Assembly (NCBI GenBank): GCA_002395775.1
Contig: DGUV01000075.1
Coordinates: 1 to 64,000 of the forward strand
DNA length: 64,000 nucleotides
Source: Prevotellaceae bacterium UBA4301
GTDB lineage: Bacteria; Bacteroidota; Bacteroidia; Bacteroidales; Bacteroidaceae
Direction of reading: 5' to 3'
Shown here: piece after piece, positions 56,927-64,000 of the stretch
How positions within the stretch are numbered: position 1 is the first letter of the stretch
How the letters are laid out: every line of letters begins with the position of its first letter
The notes under the pieces: model-generated
Database searches by the model: none
Seen by the model: only the letters and a program-made list of their open reading frames with translations
What the model was told of the DNA's origin: nothing
Position numbers and translations under genes: made by a program

Positions 56927-57980
56927 CGAAGAAGAAATTCTTGACGACGACCTGCTGATTGACGACCTCCCCCTGGAGGAGGCGACAGAGGAGACGTTGT
57001 ATGAGCACCGACGCGTGGTGGCCGACAAAGGGCAGAGCCCGATGCGCGTCGATAAATTCCTGATGGACCACCTGGGCGACACCAGCCGCAACCGCATACA
57101 AAAGGCTGCCGAGGCGGGATTCATACAGGTGAACGGGAAACCCGTGAAGAGCAACTATAAGGTGAAGGCCAACGACGTGGTCACCCTGATGCTCGACCGC
57201 CCGAAGCGCGACTGGGAAATCATTCCCGAAGACATTCCCCTGGATGTGACTTACGAAGACGAGGACTTGCTGGTTGTGAACAAACCGGCCGGACTGGTGG
57301 TGCACCCGGGGTGCGGAAACTTCTCCGGGACATTGGTCAATGCACTGGCCTGGCATCTGAAAGACGACAAGCGATTCGACCCCAACGACCCCACCGTGGG
57401 ACTGGTGCACCGCATCGACAAGGATACAAGCGGACTGCTGGTCATCGCCAAGACCCCCGAGGCAAAGACCGACCTGTGCGGACAATTCTTTGTCCATTCG
57501 ACACGTCGCCTCTACAATGCCCTTGTGTGGGGACCCTTTGCCGAGGACGAGGGAACGATAAGAGGAAACATAGGGCGCAACCCGAAGGACCGCCTGCAAA
57601 TGGCCATCCTGCCCGACGACAACCCCAACGGCAAACCGGCAGTGACACACTACCGCGTGCTGGAACGCCTGGGACACGTCACTCTGGTGGAATGTCGGTT
57701 GGAGACGGGACGGACGCATCAGATACGCGTACACATGAAAAGCCTGGGACATACGCTTTTCAACGACGAACGCTACGGCGGACAGGAAATCCTGAGAGGC
57801 GAAAGGAGCAGTTCGTACAAGGCCTTCATCCACAACTGCTTTGAGGTGTGTCCGCGACAAGCACTGCACGCCCGCACACTGGGATTCCGACATCCGCGGA
57901 CGGGCAAAGAAATGGACTTTACGAGTGAATTACCACAAGATATGACCCAATTACTGGAAAAATGGAGAAAAAAACAATAG
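56919..57980 (+). CDS. RluD-type large-subunit pseudouridine synthase
   Basis: 353 residues from ATG 56919, which overlaps the preceding stop by 8 bases; an earlier in-frame ATG lies well inside the PASTA gene. An S4 RNA-binding domain (MRVDKFLMDHLGDTSRNRIQ) precedes the catalytic domain with HRIDKDTSGLLVIAK (Asp about 166) and GRTHQIRVHM. RluD modifies 23S rRNA helix 69; the exact target here is inferred. It overlaps ddl by 19 bases, forming a tight three-gene operon. Confidence 0.92.
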   Translation: MNSEEEILDDDLLIDDLPLEEATEETLYEHRRVVADKGQSPMRVDKFLMDHLGDTSRNRIQKAAEAGFIQVNGKPVKSNYKVKANDVVTLMLDRPKRDWEIIPEDIPLDVTYEDEDLLVVNKPAGLVVHPGCGNFSGTLVNALAWHLKDDKRFDPNDPTVGLVHRIDKDTSGLLVIAKTPEAKTDLCGQFFVHSTRRLYNALVWGPFAEDEGTIRGNIGRNPKDRLQMAILPDDNPNGKPAVTHYRVLERLGHVTLVECRLETGRTHQIRVHMKSLGHTLFNDERYGGQEILRGERSSSYKAFIHNCFEVCPRQALHARTLGFRHPRTGKEMDFTSELPQDMTQLLEKWRKKQ

Positions 57981-58942
57981 CCATCATCTGCGGAGGGGAC
58001 TCTGCAGAACATGATGTCAGCATGCGCAGTGCAGCCGGCATCGAATCGTTCCTCGACAAGGAGCGCTACACGGTTTACAAAGTAGAGATACACGCCCGTC
58101 ACTGGGAAGCCATACTTGGTGACGGAAGCCGGAGCAAGGTGGACCGCAACGACTTCACCTTCCTGGACAACGGGAAACAGGTGAAGCCCGACTACGCCTA
58201 TATCACCATCCACGGTGCCCCGGGCGAGAATGGTGTCCTGCAGGGCTACTTCGACCTGATAGGTATGCCCTACTCCACCTGCAACGTACTCGTCGAGGCC
58301 ATGACCTACGACAAGTTTGTGCTGAACACCTACATGCGTGGCCTGGGCGTGAGCGTAGCCGACAGTCTGACCGTGAAGATTGGTCACGACAAGGAAGTGA
58401 GCGACGAGGACATCATCTCGCGCATCGGCCTGCCCTGCTTCGTGAAGCCCGCACGCGGCGGAAGCAGTTTCGGTACCACAAAGGTGAAGACGCCCGAGCA
58501 GTTGCGCCCGGCCATCGAGGTGGCCCTGAAGGAGGGCGAGGACGTGATGGTGGAAGCCTTCATGCAAGGCACGGAACTCACCTGCGGCTGCTACAAGACA
58601 CGGACGGGCGGCCACGTGTTCCCCATCACGGAAGTGGTCTCGAAGAACGAATTCTTCGACTATGCCGCCAAATACAACAACGAAAGCGACGAAATCACTC
58701 CGGCCCGCATCTCCGACCGTCTCACTGAACGCGTGCAGCAACTGACCTCGATGATCTATGACATCCTGGGCTGCCACGGCATCATCCGCATCGACTACAT
58801 CATCACCGAGGGCGAAAAGATTAATCTCTTGGAAATCAACACCACGCCGGGCATGACGGCCACCAGCTTCATTCCCCAGCAGGTGCGTGCCGCCGGGCTG
58901 GACATCAAGGATGTGCTGACGGAGATTATTGAGGATAAATAG
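57962..58942 (+). CDS. ddl: D-alanine--D-alanine ligase
   Basis: 326 residues. ATP-grasp enzyme joining two D-Ala for peptidoglycan. Blocks: IAIICGGDSAEHDVSM (N-terminal), the ATP loop FVKPARGGSSFGTTKV, and NLLEINTTPGMTATSFIPQQ with the metal ligands. Complete and of normal length. It overlaps the RluD-type gene, and a GC-rich repeat follows the stop by 1-2 bases. Confidence 0.96.
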   Translation: MEKKTIAIICGGDSAEHDVSMRSAAGIESFLDKERYTVYKVEIHARHWEAILGDGSRSKVDRNDFTFLDNGKQVKPDYAYITIHGAPGENGVLQGYFDLIGMPYSTCNVLVEAMTYDKFVLNTYMRGLGVSVADSLTVKIGHDKEVSDEDIISRIGLPCFVKPARGGSSFGTTKVKTPEQLRPAIEVALKEGEDVMVEAFMQGTELTCGCYKTRTGGHVFPITEVVSKNEFFDYAAKYNNESDEITPARISDRLTERVQQLTSMIYDILGCHGIIRIDYIITEGEKINLLEINTTPGMTATSFIPQQVRAAGLDIKDVLTEIIEDK

Positions 58943-58978
58943 GCCCCTACCCCCAATCCCCTCCCGAGGGAGGGGCGT
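58943..58978 (+). repeat. GC-rich repeat after ddl
   Basis: CCCCTACCCCCAATCCCCTC then CCGAGGGAGGGG. It is followed 70 bases on by an opposed copy inside the acyltransferase start (59046-59080). Confidence 0.7.
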
Positions 58979-59008
58979 GAACACAGGCATAAAGATAAGT
59001 TACAATAT

Positions 59009-60265
59009 ATGAATATCGGGAAAAACATAATTAGCAATAATGCCCACTCCTCCCCCTCGGAGGAGGTCGGAAGAGGGGCCATTGGGAGTTCGGAATTCGA
59101 CCAAATCCGCCCTTACAACGATGACGAGGTGAAGGAGGCCATCGAGAGTTTGCTTCAGGACCGACAGTTTTCGCGCATTCTCAAGCGAATCCTTCCTCTC
59201 TTGCCCTTGGGCATGAGTCGCGGCGTGCTGAAACTGGCCACGCTGGGCATACACTCGACGCTCGACTTCCAGCTGCGATTCATGAAGCCTGTGGTAAACT
59301 ACATCCTGCGGAAGTGCTCGACGGGCCACACCTTCCGGCACGACGGCATTACGCCTGGTCCGGACCGCTACACCTTCATCAGCAACCATCGCGACATTGT
59401 GCTCGACAGTGCCATCCTGGACGTGATGCTCCACGATGCCAAGTTCCCAACCACCTGTGAGATAGCCATCGGCGACAATCTCCTGATATATCCCTGGATT
59501 CGCACACTGGTGCGACTGAACAAGGCCTTCATCGTGCGGCGCAACATCTCGCGTCGCGAACTCTTCGAGAGCAGTCTGCTCATGAGCCGATACATGCACC
59601 ATGTCATTCAGGAGAAGCGGGAGAACATCTGGATAGCCCAGCGCGAAGGCCGGGCCAAGGATTCGAGCGACCACACACAGGAGGCGCTGCTGAAGATGCT
59701 GACCCTCGCAGGCACAGAGGGCACAGAGAAGACCGAGGGCACGGAGTCTTTGCAGGAAAGCATCCGGCAGTTGAACATCGTTCCGCTATCGATAAGCTAC
59801 GAATACGACCCTTGCGACTATCTGAAGGCTAAGGAGTTCCAGCAGAAGCGCGACGATGCCTCGTGGAAGAAATCGAAACAGGACGACCTCACGAACATGA
59901 AGACGGGCATCTTCGGAAAGAAAGGCCATGTGCACTACCAGACCGGGCGACCCGTGAACGAGTGGATAGACGAACTGAAGGACCTTGACAAGAGCGAGTT
60001 CTATGCCGAACTGGCCCGTCGCATCGACATTGAGATCTATCGCAACTACCGTCTGTTCCCAGGCAACTATGTGGCCGCCGACCTGCTTGCCAATCGACCC
60101 TCCCATGCCAGTCAGTACACCCACAAGGACAAGGTAACCTTTGAAAAATACATAAAGGAACGCATGGCCTTGGTGGACTTGTCCAACCGAGACGAGGACT
60201 TCCTGCGCGAACGTCTGCTCACCATGTATGCCAATCCCGTACTGAACTATGAAAAGACGATATAA
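59009..60265 (+). CDS. Glycerol-3-phosphate/1-acylglycerol-3-phosphate acyltransferase family protein with two repeat insertions
   Basis: 418 residues. The acyltransferase motif is SNHRDIVLDSA (His about 128, Asp 133, HX4D) with IWIAQREGRAKD as the later substrate-binding block. These enzymes add fatty acyl chains to glycerol phosphates or related lipids; this long form is typical of Bacteroidota and its substrate is uncertain. The conserved part begins near residue 30. Residues about 13-24 are encoded by a GC-rich repeat (59046-59080), and residues about 235-246 (GTEGTEKTEGTE) by the same repeat found in the GH51 gene at 31.0 kb. Both lie outside core motifs. The NigD-like gene overlaps its end by 17 bases. 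Confidence 0.85.
   Translation: MNIGKNIISNNAHSSPSEEVGRGAIGSSEFDQIRPYNDDEVKEAIESLLQDRQFSRILKRILPLLPLGMSRGVLKLATLGIHSTLDFQLRFMKPVVNYILRKCSTGHTFRHDGITPGPDRYTFISNHRDIVLDSAILDVMLHDAKFPTTCEIAIGDNLLIYPWIRTLVRLNKAFIVRRNISRRELFESSLLMSRYMHHVIQEKRENIWIAQREGRAKDSSDHTQEALLKMLTLAGTEGTEKTEGTESLQESIRQLNIVPLSISYEYDPCDYLKAKEFQQKRDDASWKKSKQDDLTNMKTGIFGKKGHVHYQTGRPVNEWIDELKDLDKSEFYAELARRIDIEIYRNYRLFPGNYVAADLLANRPSHASQYTHKDKVTFEKYIKERMALVDLSNRDEDFLRERLLTMYANPVLNYEKTI
59046..59080 (-). repeat. GC-rich repeat inside the acyltransferase start
   Basis: CTCCTCCCCCTCGGAGGAGG then TCGGAAGAGGGG, read in frame as SSPSEEVGRG; opposed to 58943-58978. Confidence 0.7.
59711..59748 (+). repeat. CAGAGGGCACAGAG repeat inside the acyltransferase gene
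   Basis: GGCACAGAGGGCACAGAGAA then GACCGAGGGCACGGAG; nearly identical to 30969-31007 (opposite strand) and read in the same frame (EGTE). Confidence 0.75.
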
Positions 60266-60965
60266 AGGAGTTAAAAGGGAGTTAAAGGGGAGTTATACTC
60301 GCTTTGCTCGTGGAGTTAAAGGGACAATTCGCCTACCAATCAAATACATTCGTCCCTTTACCTTCTTCTTAACGCCCCTTCTATTACTTTTAACTTTCTT
60401 TTCATTGTCGTCATGTCGTGACGACAATGATGATGCCCCCTACCCCAGCATCATCACCGAAATGGCCGACTGCCCCACCAACAGCGACGGCACCATGGTG
60501 AAGATTGTGCTTGACGATGATACCGAACTGCCGCTCAGCAACCCACAAACGGGGTTGAAAGCCGATGTCATCTATCGCTGCCTGGCCGGCTACACCTTAG
60601 ACAAAGGGCAAGCCACCCTCTATAGCCTGAAGTCTGCTGCCCTGCTGCGCGACTCCACGTCGGTGGCCCAGTGCGACCCTGTGAATGTCGTAAGCCTGTG
60701 GCAGACACGCCGCTACATCAACCTCCATCTCATGCCCAAGACACAAGACCAAGGGACGCACTCGTGGGGATTCATCACCGACAGCATCCGAGGCCGCCAT
60801 GCCTACCTGCGGCTACACCACCGACAGGGCTCCGACCCAACGGCCTACAGCACCGACGTCTATGCCTCACTGCCCCTCCACCTCGTAGCGGCCGATACCA
60901 TCACCCTGCGCATCCGCACCTTCTCTGGCACGAATGAGCAGACGTTTCCCTTAGAAAGCAAGTAA
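60249..60965 (+). CDS. NigD-like lipoprotein with repeat-extended signal peptide
   Basis: 238 residues. The lipoprotein signal core FFLTPLLLLLTFFSLSSC (lipobox LSSC, Cys about 56) is preceded by some 36 residues, of which about 8-26 are encoded by a GGAGTTAAA-type repeat (60267-60324). The only in-frame ATG is at 60249, inside the end of the acyltransferase gene. After the Cys comes RDDNDDAPYP, then two beta domains typical of NigD-like proteins, which are found near bacteriocin or surface loci in Bacteroidota and whose role is unknown. The long basic n-region might still work as a signal. Start position is uncertain. Confidence 0.75.
   Translation: MKRRYKGVKRELKGSYTRFARGVKGTIRLPIKYIRPFTFFLTPLLLLLTFFSLSSCRDDNDDAPYPSIITEMADCPTNSDGTMVKIVLDDDTELPLSNPQTGLKADVIYRCLAGYTLDKGQATLYSLKSAALLRDSTSVAQCDPVNVVSLWQTRRYINLHLMPKTQDQGTHSWGFITDSIRGRHAYLRLHHRQGSDPTAYSTDVYASLPLHLVAADTITLRIRTFSGTNEQTFPLESK
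60267..60324 (+). repeat. GGAGTTAAA repeat at the start of the NigD-like gene
   Basis: GGAGTTAAAAGGGAGTTAAA, GGGGAGTTATACTCGCTTTG, CTCGTGGAGTTAAAGGG. Same family as 47006-47023 and the 50-kb blocks; here it is translated. Confidence 0.75.
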
Positions 60966-60971
60966 AGCAGA

Positions 60972-61652
60972 CTACTGCTGACGTGCCTTCTCCACCAGAC
61001 GGCGGCCCAGCTCGAAGGCATTCTGCAGGTCGATGGGGAAATGTTCGTCACGATAGCGGCGCTTGTCCTCCTCGGAGAAGAGGTTGAAGTCGTAGCGCGA
61101 ATAGTCGTTGAACTGATAGGTGTTGCAGGCATAGAGCATCTCGCTATAGCCATAGATGTCGGCCATCACCTTCGTGTTCTCCTCCAGTATGGGGGGATAG
61201 CCTATCTGGCGCATGTAATCCTGAGGACAATTCATGGTGAAAATCATTGCGGTGGGAATGACCTTGTCCCGCAAAGTGATGTGTTTGCCATTCTCATACA
61301 GATACGTACCGATGGGGAACAGCAGACGCTCCATGAAGGAACGCAGTTCGCCTGTGGGATAGCTGTAATAGACGGGCGAACCCAACACGACGACATCGGC
61401 CTGGCGCATGCGTTCCAGCACGGGGCGCAAGTCGTCCTTGATGACACAAACGCCGTTGCACTTCGAGTTCTTCAGCTTGCAGGCGAAGCAACTCTTACAG
61501 CCCTTAAAGTCAATGTCATAGAGATGAATCATCTCGCACTCGGCCCCAGCCTCCTGGGCACCCTTCATGGCACTATCCAGCATCAGGAATGTGTTCTTGG
61601 TCTTGCGTGGACTGCCGTTCACGAAGAATGCTTGCAGTTTCTTTTCTTCCAT
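60972..61652 (-). CDS. Flavodoxin-fold NAD(P)H-dependent FMN reductase (iron-sulfur flavoprotein-like)
   Basis: 226 residues from ATG 61652 (MEEKKLQAFFVNGSPRKTKN); longer starts have no homology. FMN phosphate loop NGSPRKTKNTF; Cys cluster GCKSCFACKLKNSKCNGVC (four Cys, spacing x2-x2-x6-x3 type), as in iron-sulfur flavoproteins; GSPVYYSYPTGELRSFMER binds the flavin ring. It probably moves electrons from NAD(P)H to quinones, iron or another acceptor. A TATCTTTG box (minus strand, 61681-61674) lies 21 bases upstream. Divergent from mnmA. Confidence 0.85.
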   Translation of the reverse strand: MEEKKLQAFFVNGSPRKTKNTFLMLDSAMKGAQEAGAECEMIHLYDIDFKGCKSCFACKLKNSKCNGVCVIKDDLRPVLERMRQADVVVLGSPVYYSYPTGELRSFMERLLFPIGTYLYENGKHITLRDKVIPTAMIFTMNCPQDYMRQIGYPPILEENTKVMADIYGYSEMLYACNTYQFNDYSRYDFNLFSEEDKRRYRDEHFPIDLQNAFELGRRLVEKARQQ

Positions 61653-61726
61653 ACAAAATAGTTTTAGTGTACGCAAAGATACGATTTTTTCCTGGCACGG
61701 CCGCATTTCAAAAGTCAGAAAACGGC

Positions 61727-61840
61727 AAAGTTCTTTGTTTTTTCGCTCGCTTAATCGTACCTTTAACCTGCGGTTTTAGGTACTACCGCTCGGAAAAAAC
61801 AAAAGTTCTTTGTTTTTTCGCTCGCTTAATCGTACCTTTG
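61727..61840 (+). promoter_or_regulatory. Duplicated promoter of mnmA (38-bp direct repeat)
   Basis: AAAGTTCTTTGTTTTTTCGC then TCGCTTAATCGTACCTTT occurs perfectly at 61727-61764 and 61802-61839, 75 bp apart. The downstream copy is a good promoter (TTTG 61809-61812, 20 bases, TACCTTTG 61833-61840); in the upstream copy the last base of the -7 box is A. A hairpin (GCGGT/ACCGC) lies between them. Confidence 0.75.
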
Positions 61841-61858
61841 TGCCCAAATAGCAAGGGC

Positions 61859-63106
61859 ATGAAGAATATAGCTGTACTGATATCGGGCGGCGTGGACAGC
61901 GCCGTAGTGGTTCACCAATTGTGTGAACACGGTTACAAACCCGACCTTCATTATATTAAGATAGGTATGGAAGGCGAGGACTCGTCTTGCTCGGCCGAGG
62001 AGGATATTGAACTCTCGCAGGCCACGGCAAGGAAGTATGGTCTGAAGCTGGAAGTCACCGACCTGCAGAAAGAATACTGGGAAAAGGTGGTGGGCTATGC
62101 CATAGAGCGCGTGAAGGAAGGACTGACGCCGAACCCCGACGTAATGTGCAACCGACTCATCAAGTTCGGAGCCTTCGAGGAACGCATCGGCAAGGATTAC
62201 GACCTCGTGGCAACGGGGCACTATGCAACACGCAAGGCCCCTCTCCCTGCTCCCCCCGTGGGGGGGAGAGTCTTGCCTTTCCTGTTGAATGATGTTGAAC
62301 TAAAGACAGAAACGCTGGAGGACATTGCCCTCGAAGGAGAAGCCCTCCCCCCCACGGGGGGAGCGGGGAGAGGGGCCATTTTTCTGGGCACCGCCAAGGA
62401 CCCCGTGAAGGACCAGACGGACTTCCTTGCCCAACTCACCTACGAACAACTCCAGCATACCATCTTCCCCATTGGTCACCTAATGAAGGAAGAGGTGCGG
62501 GACATTGCCATCCGGGCAGGATTGCCCAGTGCGCGCCGTAAGGACAGTCAGGGCATCTGCTTCCTGGGCAAGATAAACTACAACGACTTCCTGCGCCGTT
62601 TTCTGGGCGAACAGGAAGGCCGCATCATCGACATTGAGACGGGTAAGGTGGTGGGTAGGCACCGGGGATTCTGGTTCCACACCATCGGGCAGCGCAAGGG
62701 ATTGGGACTGAGCGGCGGCCCCTGGTTCGTGGTGAAGAAGAACGTCAAGAAGAACATTGTCTTCGTGGCCCGCGGCTGGGACACGCAGTTGCAGTATGGT
62801 CACGACTTCCGCCTGGCCGACATGCACTTCATCACAAGCAATCCTTGGGAAGAAGAGACGAATGAAGAGGGGAACGTGAAGCGCGGAGAATCAGAATTAA
62901 TCAAGAAGGGCTTGCCCATTTCGTTCAAGATTCGGCACGTCGATCACTTCATGCCCGGCATCATCACACTGGACGACGAAGGCTATCACATCCACTCCGA
63001 CGAACCCATTCAGGGCATTGCCCCCGGCCAGTTCGGATGCATCTACGACGCCGAACACCGCATCTGCTACGGCAGTGGCGAGATAGCCATATACAAAGAC
63101 CGATAA
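61859..63106 (+). CDS. mnmA: tRNA-specific 2-thiouridylase MnmA with a repeat-derived insertion
   Basis: 415 residues from ATG 61859, 18 bases after the -7 box; longer frames run through the promoters. PP-loop SGGVDSA (10-16), catalytic Cys in NPDVMCNRLIKFG (Cys 97) and SQGICFLG. MnmA puts sulfur on U34 of tRNA Lys, Glu and Gln. Residues about 126-173, between GHYATR and KDQTDFLAQL, consist of two opposed GC-rich repeats (PLPAPPVGGR and ALPPTGGAGRGAI) joined by a 20-residue spacer. In E. coli this loop is only about 15 residues long. The frame and all motifs are intact. Confidence 0.95.
   Translation: MKNIAVLISGGVDSAVVVHQLCEHGYKPDLHYIKIGMEGEDSSCSAEEDIELSQATARKYGLKLEVTDLQKEYWEKVVGYAIERVKEGLTPNPDVMCNRLIKFGAFEERIGKDYDLVATGHYATRKAPLPAPPVGGRVLPFLLNDVELKTETLEDIALEGEALPPTGGAGRGAIFLGTAKDPVKDQTDFLAQLTYEQLQHTIFPIGHLMKEEVRDIAIRAGLPSARRKDSQGICFLGKINYNDFLRRFLGEQEGRIIDIETGKVVGRHRGFWFHTIGQRKGLGLSGGPWFVVKKNVKKNIVFVARGWDTQLQYGHDFRLADMHFITSNPWEEETNEEGNVKRGESELIKKGLPISFKIRHVDHFMPGIITLDDEGYHIHSDEPIQGIAPGQFGCIYDAEHRICYGSGEIAIYKDR
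62236..62276 (+). repeat. GC-rich palindromic repeat 1 inside mnmA
   Basis: GGCCCCTCTCCCTGCTCCCC then CCGTGGGGGGGAGAG: nested palindromes, forward orientation, translated as APLPAPPVGGR. Confidence 0.8.
62342..62378 (-). repeat. GC-rich palindromic repeat 2 inside mnmA
   Basis: GCCCTCCCCCCCACGGGGGG then AGCGGGGAGAGGGGCC: close reverse complement of repeat 1, translated as ALPPTGGAGRGA. Confidence 0.8.
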
Positions 63107-63118
63107 AACGGAGCGAGA

Positions 63119-64000
63119 CTAATCCGTCATTTTGGACTCGAGGCGGGCCTGGACAACATTCACCACATAGCCGCCCAGTTTGCCACACTCATTGACAATG
63201 TCCATGAAGATTGTGCCAACGGCATAGGAGTATTCCTGTTCGTTGATGGCATTCACGTTATCATTCTTCAGCCACTGACACATCTGTCTGATTTCATCCT
63301 CGATGTGAAGGGTTGCCGCAATGTCGTGATTGACTTTCCGCCCCTCCATGGCCACATTCATTTGCGTCAGAGCCTCATTCGCCAGGTCCATGATGCTCCG
63401 CACCTGCCGATACTGAGATGGAGTGAAATTATGTATGGACTCACGGAGTCGGACAAGGGTTCGGGACATGTTGCGACAAGAGTCGCCAATGCTCTCCAAC
63501 TCACAGATTTCACGCATCAGCCTGCGCACCTTGGACTTGGTCATGTCACTCAGGTGGTTTTCACTCACCTGTTCCAGGTAATTGGCAATGCTTATCTCCA
63601 TCTTGTCCGTGCTGTCCTCGTCGTGCTCAACCTCGGCAGAGAGGTTTTCGAAGTCCTTGTCCGATGAAGTGTCGAGCATGGTCCTCACCTTACCGAACAT
63701 CTGCTGCACAAACTGAGCAAAACGCTGAGTCTCGCGCTGTGCCTGCAGGACAGCAATTTCCGGTGTCTGCACCAGGTTGGACTCGATGTAGCGCAAACGA
63801 AATTCCTCCTGCTCGGGTTTCTTCTCTTCCGGAAGGATGAAACAAACCAGACGTTCCAACTGAGGCACAAAGCCGATGAGCAGGAAGGTGTTGACGACAT
63901 TGAAACAAGTGTGGAAGGTGGCCAACACGACGGGGAGCCGCTCGGCCTGTCCGCCTGCAGAGAGGTCGTAGCCCGACAGGTGGCACACGACCCTTACCAA
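63119..64000 (-). CDS. Na/Pi-cotransporter-like protein, C-terminal part (continues beyond the window)
   Basis: The frame is open to the window edge, so only the last 294 residues are seen and the true start lies outside. The first part holds a transporter-like segment (FHTCFNVVNTFLLIGFVPQL, a QSS/FN-type Na/Pi repeat end), then a long helical PhoU-like domain (about 90-290; KVRRLMREICELESIGDSCR is the metal-binding-type helix). This build matches the Na/Pi cotransporter II-related family of bacteria, which import or export phosphate with sodium. The stop lies 12 bases from the mnmA stop (convergent). Confidence 0.85.
   Translation of the reverse strand: MVRVVCHLSGYDLSAGGQAERLPVVLATFHTCFNVVNTFLLIGFVPQLERLVCFILPEEKKPEQEEFRLRYIESNLVQTPEIAVLQAQRETQRFAQFVQQMFGKVRTMLDTSSDKDFENLSAEVEHDEDSTDKMEISIANYLEQVSENHLSDMTKSKVRRLMREICELESIGDSCRNMSRTLVRLRESIHNFTPSQYRQVRSIMDLANEALTQMNVAMEGRKVNHDIAATLHIEDEIRQMCQWLKNDNVNAINEQEYSYAVGTIFMDIVNECGKLGGYVVNVVQARLESKMTD

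Noticed and set aside
61589..61858. Upstream extension of mnmA
   Set aside because: It would be translated through two promoter copies; homology begins at MKNIAVLISGG (61859).

Overview
The window comes from a Bacteroidales chromosome, most likely a Prevotella/Segatella-like gut or rumen species. The grounds are: Bacteroidota-type promoters (TTTG, about 20 bases, TAnnTTTG) before many genes; secreted proteins ending in Prevotella-style type IX secretion tails (YDL.GR.V...GIYI.NGKK) or in dockerin-like repeats; a NigD-like lipoprotein; a lipoprotein TamA partner (TamL); and MetA, MenA, LpxH-like and U32 proteins in recognisable Bacteroidota forms. No rRNA, prophage, conjugative module or CRISPR array was seen. 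One tRNA (initiator Met) is present.

Layout. 0-1.5 kb: C-terminal part of a secreted protein. 1.8-5 kb: tRNA-fMet, TetR regulator, fabG, a pseudouridine synthase and a cyclophilin lipoprotein. 5-12.3 kb: tamB-tamL, an outer-membrane assembly pair. 12.3-14.6 kb: an MBOAT acyltransferase with an SGNH-like partner. 14.7-24.9 kb: a damaged GlsB-like gene, a sugar nucleotidyltransferase, an ABC-F ATPase, two type IX cargo proteins, an M13 peptidase and metA. 24.9-33.5 kb: U32 enzyme, menA, CPBP protease, a zinc-ribbon membrane protein, alkaline phosphatase, GH51 arabinofuranosidase and a CDP-alcohol transferase. 33.6-38.4 kb: radA, a VapD toxin pair, a flavoprotein, and a Y1 (REP-associated) transposase carrying an extra C-terminal domain. 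38.6-46.9 kb: two secreted dockerin-tailed proteins, one of 2231 residues. 47-51 kb: an accessory island with a YoeB-type toxin-antitoxin pair, a PD-(D/E)XK (GxxExxY) nuclease gene bracketed by 192-bp structured direct repeats, lpxH, and a four-helix-bundle (23S intervening-sequence type) gene bracketed by hairpin repeats. 51-64 kb: housekeeping genes (radC, GT2, M3 peptidase, efp, rpmH, PASTA protein, RluD-type synthase, ddl, acyltransferase, NigD-like, flavoprotein, mnmA, Na/Pi transporter).

The most unusual property of the window is the number of short palindromic or low-complexity repeats lying in frame INSIDE conserved genes: radA (three), mnmA (two), the ABC-F gene (two), the U32 gene (two), the flavoprotein, GH51, acyltransferase, CPBP and tamB, plus N-termini apparently rewritten by repeats in the RluA-family, radC, acyltransferase and NigD-like genes. 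The same genome carries a Y1 transposase of the REP-associated type, a plausible but unproven source of the GC-rich family. A second repeat family (TAACTCC/GGAGTTA around hairpins whose stems vary with pairing kept) surrounds the four-helix-bundle gene. These repeat-bracketed genes and in-frame repeats are the best candidates for undescribed biology here.
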